Source: Pegoplata infirma
Lineage: Eukaryota; Arthropoda; Insecta; Diptera; Anthomyiidae
Direction of reading: 5' to 3'
NCBI GenBank assembly: GCA_963921195.1
Contig: OY992540.1
Span: 8,049,266 to 8,113,265 of the forward strand
Length of the DNA: 64,000 nt
The notes beneath the pieces are model-generated. The model made no database searches. It was not told the origin of the DNA and saw only the letters and a list, made by a program, of their open reading frames with translations. Positions within the stretch are counted from its first letter, which is position 1, and every line of letters begins with the position of its first letter. The position numbers were made by a program, and so were the translations under genes. This document shows positions 1 to 9,734 of this stretch, piece by piece.

Positions 1-140
1 TGTAGTGTTAACATAAGAACTTGTAGTTTTAGTTAATTATGGGGACAATAAATGGCCTCGAACTAGAATAAATTCTTTTTCATTGCATAATTAAAAGGTC
101 GAATAAAAAGCTAATTATTATTTGTGTGAATTTATCCAAA
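1..140. other. AT-rich flank with a terminal-motif fragment
   Basis: No gene is visible. Positions 53-72 carry GGCCTCGAACTAGAATAAA, the reverse complement of a motif that forms the ends of the palindromic element at 53982-56521 and recurs in altered form near 24843. It is probably a solo terminus or a fragment cut by the window edge. Confidence 0.4.
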
Positions 141-956
141 AAACAAGTATGAAAATAACAGTCGGTAAATACCGACCATACCCTACACAAGTGTTTTCCC
201 GAAAATGGTACCCACATCCAAACATGAACTGATTAGATCCATATTTCGTTAGATCTTCAATTAGTATAGAAAATATACACAAACAAAATTTGAGGAAAAT
301 ATGCTTATTTTTGTTGCCAATATACCGATTTTACTACTTATCGGGCGAAATTTATATATGGGGCTATGTCCAAAAATGGTCAATTATATTCAGAATTAAT
401 TCGACCACCAAATCACATGTTTAACACCTAAAAACAAAATTTTTATGAAATATTTCCAATTTTCATGATTTTTGAGCGATTATGTGAATATCGGGAGGGT
501 GGTTTGTATAGGAACTACAAGAAGAACTGGTGCGATTCCTTTAAAATTCGAAATGATGATTTGTGAATACAAAATTTATTTGGTTGCCAAGTTTCGAAAG
601 GATACCTATAATAATACGGGTTTTAGAGTAATTTGTGCCAAAATAAAGCGGAACTTTGTATGGGGGCTAGGTCTAAACATGGACCGATTGTTTCCAATTT
701 TAATAGACTTCGTCCTTAGGCCTTAAGCTTAAGTATTAAATTTAAGCCAAATCGATTGATAATTACGACCTGTATCGTGCTCAGAACTTTTAGATCGACA
801 GACGGACAGAAGGACGCACATCGCTTAGTCGTCTCAGAAAGTGATTCTGAGTCGATCGATATGCTTAAAAGTGGGCCTAGGCCAAATATTTTGATAGTTA
901 CAAACATTAGCACCTACTCATTCTACAATGTATCACAGAGTGGTGTAGGGTATACA
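141..956 (-). repeat. Dispersed repeat H, copy 1 (inverted)
   Basis: Read on the minus strand, this begins with a hairpin built on ACCCTACACCACTCTG and runs through a GTCCGTCTGTCG-type block to an end in TTTCATACTTGTTTT. The same order of blocks is found at 38470-39281 (+) and, interrupted, at 43754-44856 (+). Shared internal landmarks are the phrases ACTACCCGAAATATT (altered here), GGACCCATTTTCCGGGAAA and TAGGGTATCATATGGTCGG. The small open frames inside (472-726, 756-995) are not conserved in the other copies. It is a typical non-coding interspersed repeat of higher flies; I cannot name its class. Confidence 0.7.
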
Positions 957-2291
957 AATGTGGGACTTAAGTGGATCACAAGGCAGTTTTACTAAAAATT
1001 TCTATAAAGTGTATTTTTTATAAAAAAATAATATACACTGAAAAAAATATGGGTGAAAAAAATCTGAGTAGTCACTTTTTTAAATTTAAAAATAAAGATT
1101 GACTAATTTTTTAATTGACAATTTAAAATTTAATCAAAAATTTTTGAAAAAAGTTGAGTAAATAATTTAATAAAAATTTGGTAGTGTTTTTTAATATTTT
1201 TTTAATTCTAGGAAAAACATGAGTAGGCTCTTATTGAGTCCAATACTATTTAAAAAGTATAAGCCTCATCTTGGAGCCCTACAATATTCACTAAAGATTT
1301 TTAAAAAAATTTACAAAAAAAAGCCTCATCTTGGAGCCCTACAATATTCACTAAAGATTTTTTAAAAAAACTACAAAAAAAATATTTATTTTATATTGAT
1401 TTTTACACCTTTTCCCTTCATTTTTCTTGTTTTAAATTTTGATTAGTTTTCCTTTTTAGAATTTAATTGCTAATAACAATGACAATAATTTCCTTTTCTT
1501 CTTCTTATTTAATGAGACGTTTTGATTTCTTTATTTGTGTTTGAGTTTTTCTTATTTTTTTCATTTTAATCTAATAAAATATGATACAACAGATATTAAG
1601 AAATATCATGCTGTCTAACGGCTTTTGTTGTAAAAAAAGTAACGCCTGAACAAATATTATTTTTAAATTAATACAAGCAAAATGAAAAAATAAAAAAACC
1701 AACAAAAGCTGAGATTATACGTGTAACGAATATACGATTACCTCAATCCCTTGATGGGCAATGAAATCAGAATGTTTTTGTATGTACACTAAAAAAAAAC
1801 CTTGTCAAGCTACTAGAAAAAATATCGTAATCCTGTATAAAAATCGATTATACGGTATTTACTTACACCAACGAAAACAACTTGTTTTTGATTTATTTTT
1901 TTGGTTTTTGGCAAAAACTACATGTATTTTCCATACAATTTAAAAGCTGCGTTGCCAACTAAAACTGAACAAAAACTAGAACTTAGGTTGTGGTCTATGC
2001 TACTATTAATTCAGTGTGAATGTTTTTTTAAATTTTCTTTTGGTAAAAACGAATGTCAAAATAAAAAGGCCTGATTAGCTTGAGGTAAAAACCAAAACAA
2101 TTATAGAAAAGAAACTTGGCCAAAATTACAAATAAAATAAAAATATTTGTTTTTTTGTGAAATTAATATTCAAATCTTTTAAAAAAGTAAATAAATGTGT
2201 AATTTAATTTTTTTAATAATCTGTGGCTATTGTAATTTTATGTTTTTTAGTGAATTTAGAAAATAATTAATTTGTTTTGACAAACAAAAAC
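957..2291. other. AT-rich stretch without genes
   Basis: No gene is supported. It contains the 60-bp duplication at 1261-1380. Around 1782-1830 there is a phrase beginning CACTAAAAAAAAACCTTGTC that resembles the terminus of the repeat O copies near 46940 and 57855, so a degraded O end lies here. The 60-codon frame at 1761-1943 overlaps that terminus and is not considered real. Confidence 0.5.
1261..1380. repeat. 60-bp direct tandem duplication
   Basis: Two adjacent 60-bp units start with AAGCCTCATCTTGGAGCCCT at 1261 and 1321. They are identical over the first 40 bases and differ by a few bases in the A/T-rich ends, indicating a recent local duplication. No function is apparent. Confidence 0.9.
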
Positions 2292-2430
2292 TTGACATTA
2301 AAAGTTTTTCTGATGATTATAATAACTGGATTATATGAAACTAGTAAAAAACGAACCAGGATGTCTAAAAAAATTTTTTAGAAAAATTAATTTTTCTTTC
2401 ACACCTTTTTCAATTCAAACCATATATAAC
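2292..2430 (+). repeat. Hammerhead-bearing direct repeat, copy 1
   Basis: A 114-bp segment (2292-2405) is repeated in the same orientation at 5407-5520 with few differences. Homology continues past 2405 to about 2430 with a 14-base gap in the other copy. Each copy contains a complete hammerhead-ribozyme fold. The two copies are 3115 bp apart; removing the Helitron-like insertion (2898-5373) leaves 639 bp. That suggests an original tandem dimer of a ~640-bp unit, the arrangement known for retrozymes and Penelope-like elements. The tandem-dimer interpretation is inference. Confidence 0.75.
2304..2352 (+). ncRNA. Hammerhead ribozyme motif HHR1 (type I)
   Basis: The plus strand shows every element of a hammerhead. 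Stem I is GTTTTT (2304-2309) with AAAAAC (2347-2352). The core CTGATGA is at 2310-2316. Stem II is TATAAT/ATTATA with loop AACTGG and a flanking T-T mismatch. GAAA is at 2337-2340. Stem III is the minimal pair ACT/AGT (2340-2345), and the cleavage triplet is GTA, cutting after 2346. Short palindromic stem III helices are known from Penelope-like and retrozyme hammerheads, which tend to act as dimers. All core nucleotides are intact, so activity is plausible but untested. Confidence 0.8.
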
Positions 2431-2780
2431 ATGATTAAAAAATTATAATACATAATTATAATTAGAGCCTGAGCTCAACTGTCTTTACAGAAAAACAAAA
2501 ATTTGAAAATAACGACTTTAAGACGGCCTAAGTGGCAATATAGTATCTTTGGAAAATGGCAACACCTAACATTTGTGTCTACAAAATATAGACCATGTTC
2601 TGGCAAGGTTGCAAAATAAGTACATAGATCAGAGTTGATGAAGGAGAGGAGAACGAATGATGATTACTAAAAAATTTAATTTATTCACCATAATGCAATT
2701 TCACCTTCTTCTGTACGAAAAAATAATAGCAACAACCACACAAGAATTGAAAAACCATGATTAAGTTGATACTTGCTTAA
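2431..2780. other. Spacer between hammerhead repeat and tRNA-like block
   Basis: AT-rich, with no open frame and no recognised repeat. If the tandem-dimer reading is right, this is the internal body of the ~640-bp hammerhead-bearing unit. Confidence 0.4.
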
Positions 2781-2878
2781 CAGCCAACTTAGCGTATCGG
2801 TCTAGAGTGATCGTACCTAAGAGGCAGTTAATAGCAAAAACATTACAGATTCATGGGTTCAATCCCTGGCGGCTGCGA
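2781..2878 (+). other. tRNA-like segment
   Basis: A B-box-like GGGTTCAATCCC lies at 2855-2866 and an A-box-like TAGCGTATCGG about 67 bases upstream. CAGCC at 2781 can pair with GGCTG near 2871 as a partial acceptor stem. The spacing is long for a tRNA without an intron and the T stem is imperfect. A Pol III promoter or SINE-head relic is more likely than a working tRNA gene. Confidence 0.4.
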
Positions 2879-2897
2879 TCTGTTAATAATTTTCACA

Positions 2898-5373
2898 TCC
2901 CTATTAATATTATAAATCTGATTGTTGGTTAGTCTGTCTGTCTGTCTTTCTGTCTGTCTATCTGTCTGTTCCGCAATAAGTAAAGAACAGCTTAACCGAT
3001 TTTCATGAAATTTTCACCAAAGATAGTACTAACCGAGGCGGGAACTATAGGCCATAAGCGACCGCGATCGGACAAAGGGGCGTAAAATGACACGCCCCTT
3101 TGTACCATGCTAAAGCTATATCTGCCTGTCTGGCAATAACGGAAAAACGGCTGAACCGATTTTCATCAAATGTTCACCACGGATAGTACTAACCGAGGCA
3201 GGAATTATAGAAAATAAGCGACCGCGATCGGACAAAGTGGCGTAAAATGCCACGCCCCTTTGTACCATGCTAAGGCTATATCTGGATGTACGGCAATAAC
3301 AGAAAAACGGCTGAACCGGTTTTCATGAAATTTTCAACACAGATAGTACTGACCGAGGCGGGAACTATAGGCCATAAGCGACTGCAATCGGACAAAGGGG
3401 CATAAAATGCCACGCCCCTATGTACCATGCTAAAGCTATATCTGCCTGTCCGGCAATAACGGAAAAACGGCTGAACCGATTTTCATGAAATTATCACCAC
3501 GGATAGTACTAACCGAGCCGAGAACTATAGGCCAAAAAATCCGCGATCGGAAAAATAGGCGTAAAATGCCACGCCCCTTTGTTTTGTATTGAAACTATAT
3601 CTGCCTGTCCTGCAATCACTTAAAAGTGATTTAAGCGATTTCACTGACAATTTTACCACAGATAGTACTAACCGAGCAGGAAACTATGATCAATAATAGA
3701 GGGCGATCGAAAAAAGGGTCATTAAATTGCACGCCCCTTTTTATTGCACTAAAAGTTATTTCTAAATAACGCTTCAACGGCTGAACTGATTTTCATGTAT
3801 TGTTCACCACATATAGTATTAACCGAAGCGAAAACTATGAGCCACAATAGAGGGCGATAGAAAAAAGGGTCGTAAAATACCATGCCCCTTTGTATTACAT
3901 TAAAATTTATTTGTTCCTGTTCCGTTATCACGTATAAACGGCTGAACCGATTTTAATGATATTTTTATCAAAGAAACTGTAGATTATAATAGAGCGCGTA
4001 TGGACAAAGGGGCGGAAAATGCCACGCCCCTTTGTACTATACTGAAAGTTTTTTTCTGCATGTTCCGTAATCATGCTTAAACGACTATACCGATTTTAAT
4101 AAAAAATAAAATAGCGCGCTCCACTTTATTTTATTGAACGCTATTTCTGTCTGAAATTAAATGAAATATTTACCATCGAGGCGGGAACTATAGATTAAAA
4201 TAGAGCGCGTTTGGACAAAAGGGGCGTAAATTGACACTCGCCTTTGTACTATACTGAAAGTGTTTCTGCATGTTCCTTAATAACGCTTAAACGACTAAAC
4301 CGGTTTTAACAAAATTTTTTGCATAGATAGTACTAACAGAGGCGGGATCTTTAGTATGGTATCAACTGCCAATCCTTTTGCAATGTACTGAAAGTTCATT
4401 CTGCCTTTCCGTAATCACGCTTAAAAGGTGAACCTGATGTTATTATAATTTTCACCACAGTTAGTTAGTACTTATTGAGGCGGAAACTATAGACACGACC
4501 AGACAAAGGTGTGAATTGCTATGTGTCTTTGTAATACATTGAAATTTATTTCTGTCTGATCCGTACTCACGCGTAAATGGTGAAACCAATTTTAATCAAA
4601 TTTTCACCACAGATGGTATTTACCATGGCGATCGGGTAAAGGGGCTTAAAATGCCGCACCCCTTTGTATTAAATTAAAAAAAATATATTTTCCTGTTTCC
4701 CGTTGAACGATATGCAATATTAGCCCGCGATTAGACAAATGGAAGTAAAATGGCATGTCAATTTGTAATATACATAACGCTATTTCTGGCTTATTTGCTA
4801 TCATGCAAAAACGGCTTAACCAACTCCTTTAAATACTACTGTTAGAGTTAACTGAGCGCGAACTATTTGCGATATCAGAACCTGAAAACGGTTGAGCCGA
4901 TTTCAATGAAATCTTCAACATAAATAGTGCTATAGACAATATTAAACTGCGATTTATAAAAAGACATATAATGGCACGCCCCTTTGTACTTTAGTGAGAG
5001 TTAAGCAAATTTAATTGCAAATATCTTCACGTGCTAACCAATAGGGAACTATAGGTCACATGAGACCAAAATTGAACTAAATGCGTTAAATGCCACACCC
5101 CCTTGAACTACAGTAAAAGTTATGTCTTTATTGATGTTTTCACTACATAAAGTGCTAACCGAGGAGGGAACTATAGGTTCCTATTAAAAGCCATTTAAGA
5201 AATACATTAATATTAGGTTTGTTCCCATGACGGAGGAACATGTATAACCATGATAATAGGTTTATATTTACCAGTGAAAAGCTACGAAGAAGTAGATAAA
5301 CTGACTAATAAAAAACTCATTCATTACATAATATTTTTTTCAACCCGGGCAACGCCGGGTGCAAAACAGCTAG
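2898..5373 (+). mobile_element. Non-autonomous Helitron-like element
   Basis: The left end starts TCCCTATTAATATTATAAA directly after an A (2897), followed by a CTGT-rich run. The right end has a GC-rich hairpin ACCCGG-6 nt-CCGGGT (5343-5360), and 9 nt later CTAG (5370-5373) followed by host T. These are the hallmarks of Helitrons: TC start, subterminal 3' hairpin, CTRR end, insertion between A and T, and no target duplication. There is no Rep/helicase frame. The interior is mostly degenerate ~160-bp tandem repeats. It sits between two hammerhead-bearing direct repeats and so probably inserted into that older element. The exact 5' boundary is the least certain part. Confidence 0.72.
2960..5170 (+). 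repeat. ~160-bp tandem repeats inside the Helitron-like element
   Basis: The phrase ACGCCCCTTTGTA recurs at 3092, 3252 and 3412 with exact 160-bp spacing, then about 3571 and 3731, then at increasingly irregular intervals. Each good unit contains ACGGCTGAACCGATTTTCAT, GATAGTACTAACCGAG, GACCGCGATCGGACAAAG and the inverted pair GGGGCGT/ACGCCCC. Units near the 5' end are well matched and decay steadily toward the 3' end. Central tandem repeats of similar size are known in Drosophila DINE-1-type Helitrons; this sequence is not obviously the same. Confidence 0.85.
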
Positions 5374-5406
5374 TATAGAATAAAATTGACTATTAACTGA
5401 ATAAAT

Positions 5407-5520
5407 TTGACATTAAAATTTTTTCTGATGATTATAATAACTGGATTATATGAAACTAGTAAAAAACGAACCAGGATGTCTAAAAAAAAATTTTAGAAAA
5501 ATACATTTTTCTTTCACACC
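5407..5520 (+). repeat. Hammerhead-bearing direct repeat, copy 2
   Basis: The second copy of the 2292-2405 segment, same strand, differing mainly in A/T runs. It begins about 33 bp beyond the Helitron-like 3' end and ends at CTTTCACACC. Downstream sequence (ATATATAAAA) still resembles the continuation of copy 1 after a 14-base gap. Confidence 0.8.
5419..5467 (+). ncRNA. Hammerhead ribozyme motif HHR2 (type I)
   Basis: Identical in core to HHR1. CTGATGA is at 5425-5431, stem II TATAAT/ATTATA has loop AACTGG, GAAA is at 5452-5455, stem III is ACT/AGT, and the GTA triplet gives cleavage after 5461. Stem I is TTTTT/AAAAA, losing the outer G-C pair of HHR1. Cleavage at both sites would release a 3115-nt RNA from a read-through transcript, or about 639 nt without the Helitron-like insertion. 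Confidence 0.78.
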
Positions 5521-6984
5521 ATATATAAAAAACTCTTTTTATTCGGTGTAAACAGTTTTGTTTTCCAAAATGCTTTTTTGCCAAAAACAAGTTAGTTTTT
5601 GTTTGGTCTAAACATAGTATTAGATATAATGTGATCTGTTAATTTCTGATTATATCAATTGCATCTGATCAGATTTATTATATCCGAGATTTGTCCCCAT
5701 TTCCGAGATTTGATCAGATATAATTACTGATCAGATCTACTTAGATCTCGAAATTGGGGACAAATCTCATATATAATAGGTAAAGCTTTTCATTTTACTA
5801 GGTTTTTTTTAGTGTATCTTCGAAAAAAAATGTCAAGAAGAAAGGAATACTAAAAAAATAAATCAATTCAATCTTCAATTTGAATTTAATAATTTCTGAG
5901 GGGCATCGATAAGCGTGTTCTGATTTCATTAGACCCTCTGTTATTATTGACCTTCTTCTTAATTTTATCTCCCCTACCTGTGTTTGTAGATGTTGTACAA
6001 TAAAACCTGCAGTTGGTATTCCCACCTGTTTGCACAGCGGTAGCTTTAGTCAGCATACGATCAAGTAGACATCCATTTGGCTGCTGTCATAAATTTTGGG
6101 CGCCACTTCCTCATAAGCAATGGTTTCTTAGTTTCCGCTTTGCGATTTGGAATTGTGCCCCATCATGGGCGCCATTTGATGAAAAATCCTGTATTGTTTA
6201 TGAACAATACAATACACCAACTGGTGAACAAAAATATTACTCACCAGCTGGTGAGTTTTTATCCTAGTTACAGACTTTAAATTAAATTTAAGTTAAATTA
6301 ATTATTTTTTGTGTTTTTTTCTCAGTCCTGCGTCACTTTTAAAGCTAGGCACCTGCATAAAAATATTATGATGTTAAAAGATATGACACAGCCGATTTTG
6401 CATATTTTACGTTCCTTTCCTTCCCTTAACAAATATAAATATTCAAACCTCATTTTTGAGGTTGTTGTTACAACTCAACCATTGTTTGTGGCAAACGAAT
6501 ATTTTGTGTATGCTTTAAATAACCAATATTCCATGTGTGTTGGCGTATAGATGTACTTTAGTATTATTTTATTTTAAAAATATTTATTTGTTCTTTGAAC
6601 ATTTTTCTGGTTGTCTGTCTGTCTGTTGTACTAGTTGTATAATAGAGAATCACCAACAATTTTAATTTAACTTTCAGTAAAACGCCCACAACTGCCGTTA
6701 AGGTACACAAGTGTTGTTATATTAATTTAAATTTCATTTAAATTCAAATAAAAATTTAATTTTTTTTTCGAATTTTTCTAGAGATTTTCAATTACTCTCT
6801 CTACACAAAAAGGGCACCTATTTCTACGGACTTTGAACGACATGTTATATTTTTAAAAAATAAATGAAAATAAAAATATGTTTGTAAATGAACTTAAGGA
6901 AATAAGATATGTATATGGTGTTTAAAGAAATTAAAAAAAAAACATTTTGGGGTTCGAATGTATTTGGACCCTTTATATCTATAG
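5521..6984. other. AT-rich stretch with short palindromes, no gene
   Basis: No gene is supported. It contains the inverted repeat at 5679-5777 and palindromes CACCAACTGGTG and TCACCAGCTGGTGA around 6217-6256. The latter also occur in the repeat G copies near 10500 and 38090. The frames at 6013-6267 and 6077-6280 overlap each other and this palindrome, and neither shows a recognisable domain. A CTGTCTGTCTGT microsatellite lies near 6612. Confidence 0.5.
5679..5777. repeat. Inverted repeat, ~30-bp arms
   Basis: The left arm around GAGATTTGTCCCCATTTC (5685-5702) pairs with GAAATTGGGGACAAATCTC (5751-5769). The loop itself contains the palindrome CTGATCAG. It is probably a small MITE or a foldback remnant; no target duplication was identified. 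Confidence 0.7.
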
Positions 6985-7685
6985 TCTCTAAATATTTAAT
7001 TTCTTCCCTGCAAGCATTTGGAAGAAATATCGCCTGGGAGAGATTGCGGCAATATCTTCTTTTTATCGTAAAAAAAAGTCATCAAAGTAGTTTTTTTGGA
7101 AATCTTCCTTTTATTATTTCTATGATATTTTAGCAATATTTAAAAAATATTTATTTTTTGTCATTTATAAAGTAGATAAAATCGCCAAATTATCGAAAAT
7201 TTATTTTCTAGGTGATTTTTCACCTGCGCGATACATATACGATATCTTCCTTTTATCATACGGATGAAAAAAATACAAAATCAAAATATTTTATTTATTG
7301 TCAAAAATCATTATTTAGTCTTTTTATTTAGTCTTTCGGGGTTTTTATGCAATAAATGTGAAATAAATCAAGCAAAAACTATTATAAAGGGGGTTTTTGA
7401 GGTAAGTAGAGAATTTGAAAGCAATACAAACATGAAGTAAAAAAAAAAACTGCAAAATAAACCACAGTTTTTTCTCCATTAGGTGTAGAAAATTACATAA
7501 ATTCAAAGAAAAAGGGTCAAGGACAACTCAATAAAAATCTTAGAAGCACTGACGTCCCGAAAGAAGTAAGAAATATCAAAAATGCTCCAAACGATGGGTT
7601 CTGTAGCATTTATACATTGTTTTTTATCGTGATATATGAATGTAAGCTCCTTGTATCTAAGATTTCTTGTAAATTATTATGTAAT
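6985..7685. other. Degenerate short-repeat region upstream of the LINE
   Basis: A CCCTGCAAGCATT phrase (near 7006) and recurrent GCAATATCTTC/ATCTTCC words match, in inverted orientation, the block at 9735-10015. The LINE at 7700 therefore inserted inside an older inverted-repeat element whose arms are now about 2.7 kb apart. No gene is seen. Confidence 0.5.
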
Positions 7686-7699
7686 TAATTTTATGTAAA
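7686..7699 (+). repeat. Target-site duplication of the LINE (left)
   Basis: TAATTTTATGTAAA is repeated exactly at 9682-9695 on the other side of the LINE. A few bases of the right copy could instead belong to the AAT-rich tail, so the duplication is 11 to 14 bp. Confidence 0.85.
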
Positions 7700-9592
7700 A
7701 TAGCTCTTTGTGCCTTTTTGGATATTGAGGGAGCCTTTGATAATACTGGTTATGACTCCATTGAATCTGCACTTCGGTGTAGAGGTGTAGATCAGGGTAC
7801 ATGTAGATGGATTAAGAACATGCTAGAGAGCAGGGAAATAACCGCATCTATGGGTTGCACTCGAGTCACAGTGAATGCCGTTAAAGGCTGTCCTCAGGGC
7901 GGCGTCCTATCTCCACTACTATGGTCCCTGGTGATAGATGACTTGCTTCAGAGGCTAGATAATATGGGTTATCAAGCAATCGGTTACGCGGACGATTTAG
8001 TAGTTATAGTAACTGGTAAATTCGACAATATCATCTCGGATATTATGTGCAACGCTCTACGTTTGATAATGGGCTGGTGCACTGAACAGGGTCTTTCCAT
8101 TAACCCTAACAAGACTATTATAGTCCCGTTTACTAGGAGAAGAAATCTCAATTTAGGTATAATTTCCGTAGGGAATACTATTATCCAACTCTCTAAGGAG
8201 GTTAAATATTTAGGAGTTATCTTAGATACGAAACTTACTTGGAATTCACATTTAGACGGCACTATCAAAAAGGCTATTGCGGCATTATGGGCAGCGAATA
8301 GGATTGTTGGTAGGACCTGGGGATTGAGCCCCAGAATGGTCATGTGGATCTACAAGATGATTGTAAGACCGATCATGACGTACGCTGCAATAGTATGGTG
8401 GCCGAAGACTATGCAGAGGGATGCCACCGTAAGGCTAGGCAAGGTACAGCGTCTGGCTTGTACTCTAATCACGGGTGCTATGAAAACCTGCCCAACTTTG
8501 GCCCAAGAAGCCATTTTGGGTCTCACACCTCTCGACATCTTTATTAGATCTACGGCAGCTATGGCTGCGCGTAGAATGAATATCGATTACTCTGACCCTC
8601 GCAACTCGAACGGCCACTCCAATATTCTTTCTTCAATAGGAATTAGGGAAAATCTGGATATGCCGACGGATAGAATAAACACTGTGCTTCGCTTTGGAAG
8701 GAAATTTGAGATCGTGATACCGAGTAGACCAGAGTGGGATGAAGGTGGTCCATATGTGGATACTAGAAGCCTAAACTGGTATACTGACGGATCCAAAATG
8801 TCCTCTGGAGTTGGCGCTGGTGTCTACGGTCCAAACACGCGGATCTCCGAACCAATGGGTAGGTGGCCTACAGTTTTTCAGGCTGAAATTCAGGCTATTG
8901 CAATATGCGCTAGAGTTAATATTGCAAAGGGTATGAAGGGTACTCATATTTCAATCTTCTCTGATAGCCAGGCAGCACTTCAGGCGTTGTCTTCTTGGGA
9001 ATTTAAATCCAAATTGACACTGGAATGTTTTGATACCCTTCAACAGCTGGCCGGGAGAAACAAAATTACTCTATTTTGGATCCCTGGTCATAGAGGTTTT
9101 GAGGGTAATGAGATAGCGGATGAGCTTGCTAGAAATGCCTCCGCTACTCCTATGACCGGACCCGAACCCTATTGTGGGGTAAACTGGTCCACCTTCTCGA
9201 ACATGATTAAGGGTTTGGAAAGAACCGACTTCTTAAACTTGTGGGAAAATTCAGGAGGTCTACGCCAATCCAAAGCACTAATCGCGCCATTATCATATGG
9301 AAGTATACTTAATCACACCAAAGGTGACATTAGGTTACTGACAGGTTTTCTCACCGGGCATTATAAGGTAAATTATCACTTGCATAATTTAAACCTTTGT
9401 GCATCGTCTTTGTGTCGACTTTGTCTTGAGGAAGTAGAAACAACGCAACACATATTATGTGAGTGCGTCGCAATATGTAGGATCAGAAAACGGTTTTTAG
9501 ACAAAGAATTGCTTAATTCTGCGGATATAAAGCTAGCTTCTCCATCCTCTGTTATAATGTTCATTAGGAACATTGAACAGAGTTTGAATTAG
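7700..9592 (+). CDS. LINE pol fragment: reverse transcriptase, RNase H, C-terminal zinc motif
   Basis: The open frame runs from the truncation point with no native start codon. Numbering is from the TTG at 7718. RT motif A LDIEGAFDN opens the fragment. GCPQGGVLSPLLW (about 57-69) and the catalytic YADD (90-93) follow. A thumb/connection region precedes an RNase H domain with D357 (YTDG), E390 (QAE), D416 (FSDSQ), H458 (WIPGHRG) and D468 (IADEL), all catalytic residues present. The C-terminus has a CX2CX8HX4C knuckle (C566, C569, H578, C583) typical of insect LINE pol proteins. The intact enzyme would copy the element's RNA at a nicked chromosomal target. This copy lacks endonuclease and the RT fingers, so it cannot mobilise itself. 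No stop or frameshift occurs over 630 codons. Overlapping frames on either strand are shadows. Confidence 0.93.
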   Translation: MALCAFLDIEGAFDNTGYDSIESALRCRGVDQGTCRWIKNMLESREITASMGCTRVTVNAVKGCPQGGVLSPLLWSLVIDDLLQRLDNMGYQAIGYADDLVVIVTGKFDNIISDIMCNALRLIMGWCTEQGLSINPNKTIIVPFTRRRNLNLGIISVGNTIIQLSKEVKYLGVILDTKLTWNSHLDGTIKKAIAALWAANRIVGRTWGLSPRMVMWIYKMIVRPIMTYAAIVWWPKTMQRDATVRLGKVQRLACTLITGAMKTCPTLAQEAILGLTPLDIFIRSTAAMAARRMNIDYSDPRNSNGHSNILSSIGIRENLDMPTDRINTVLRFGRKFEIVIPSRPEWDEGGPYVDTRSLNWYTDGSKMSSGVGAGVYGPNTRISEPMGRWPTVFQAEIQAIAICARVNIAKGMKGTHISIFSDSQAALQALSSWEFKSKLTLECFDTLQQLAGRNKITLFWIPGHRGFEGNEIADELARNASATPMTGPEPYCGVNWSTFSNMIKGLERTDFLNLWENSGGLRQSKALIAPLSYGSILNHTKGDIRLLTGFLTGHYKVNYHLHNLNLCASSLCRLCLEEVETTQHILCECVAICRIRKRFLDKELLNSADIKLASPSSVIMFIRNIEQSLN

Positions 9593-9681
9593 ATTAATGG
9601 ATCTTGGCACAAAAGACCCATAAGGGTCGCAGTGCCGGCCGTTAGGGCTAGATCACCCCTTGAATAATAATAAAATAATAA
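9593..9681 (+). other. LINE 3' UTR and AAT-rich tail
   Basis: After the stop at 9590-9592 there is a short GC-richer leader (GTCGCAGTGCCGGCCG near 9629) and then the tail of AAT/AAAT units from about 9663. The short tail of trinucleotide repeats resembles that of I-type elements rather than poly(A). Confidence 0.7.
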
Positions 9682-9695
9682 TAATTTTATGTAAA
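9682..9695 (+). repeat. Target-site duplication of the LINE (right)
   Basis: TAATTTTATGTAAA matches 7686-7699 exactly and marks the 3' end of the insertion. Confidence 0.85.
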
Positions 9696-9734
9696 TTCAA
9701 TAAAAACCATGATTTTATCAACATCTATAAATTA

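Larger units (their letters stand above)
7700..9681 (+). mobile_element. 5'-truncated LINE (non-LTR retrotransposon)
   Basis: The body starts abruptly inside the reverse-transcriptase reading frame at 7700. It continues through pol to a stop at 9592, then a ~70-bp 3' UTR and an AATAATAATAAAATAATAAT-type tail ending at about 9681, with a 14-bp direct repeat on both sides. This is a classic dead-on-arrival insertion by target-primed reverse transcription. RNase H plus a TAA-repeat tail fits the I/LOA side of the insect LINE tree; the exact clade needs a phylogeny. The uninterrupted frame indicates a young insertion. ORF1, endonuclease and the first part of RT are absent. Confidence 0.92.

Noticed and set aside
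2931..2970. CTGT microsatellite as an independent feature
   Set aside because: It is part of the 5' end of the Helitron-like element, not a separate locus.
2292..5520. Long terminal repeats of an LTR retrotransposon
   Set aside because: The 114-bp direct repeats lack TG...CA ends, primer-binding site, polypurine tract and gag/pol. The hammerhead content and the Helitron insertion explain the structure better.
5798..6280. Frames 5798-6025, 6013-6267 and 6077-6280
   Set aside because: Short, overlapping in different frames and strands, without recognisable domains. One reads through a palindrome shared with repeat G.
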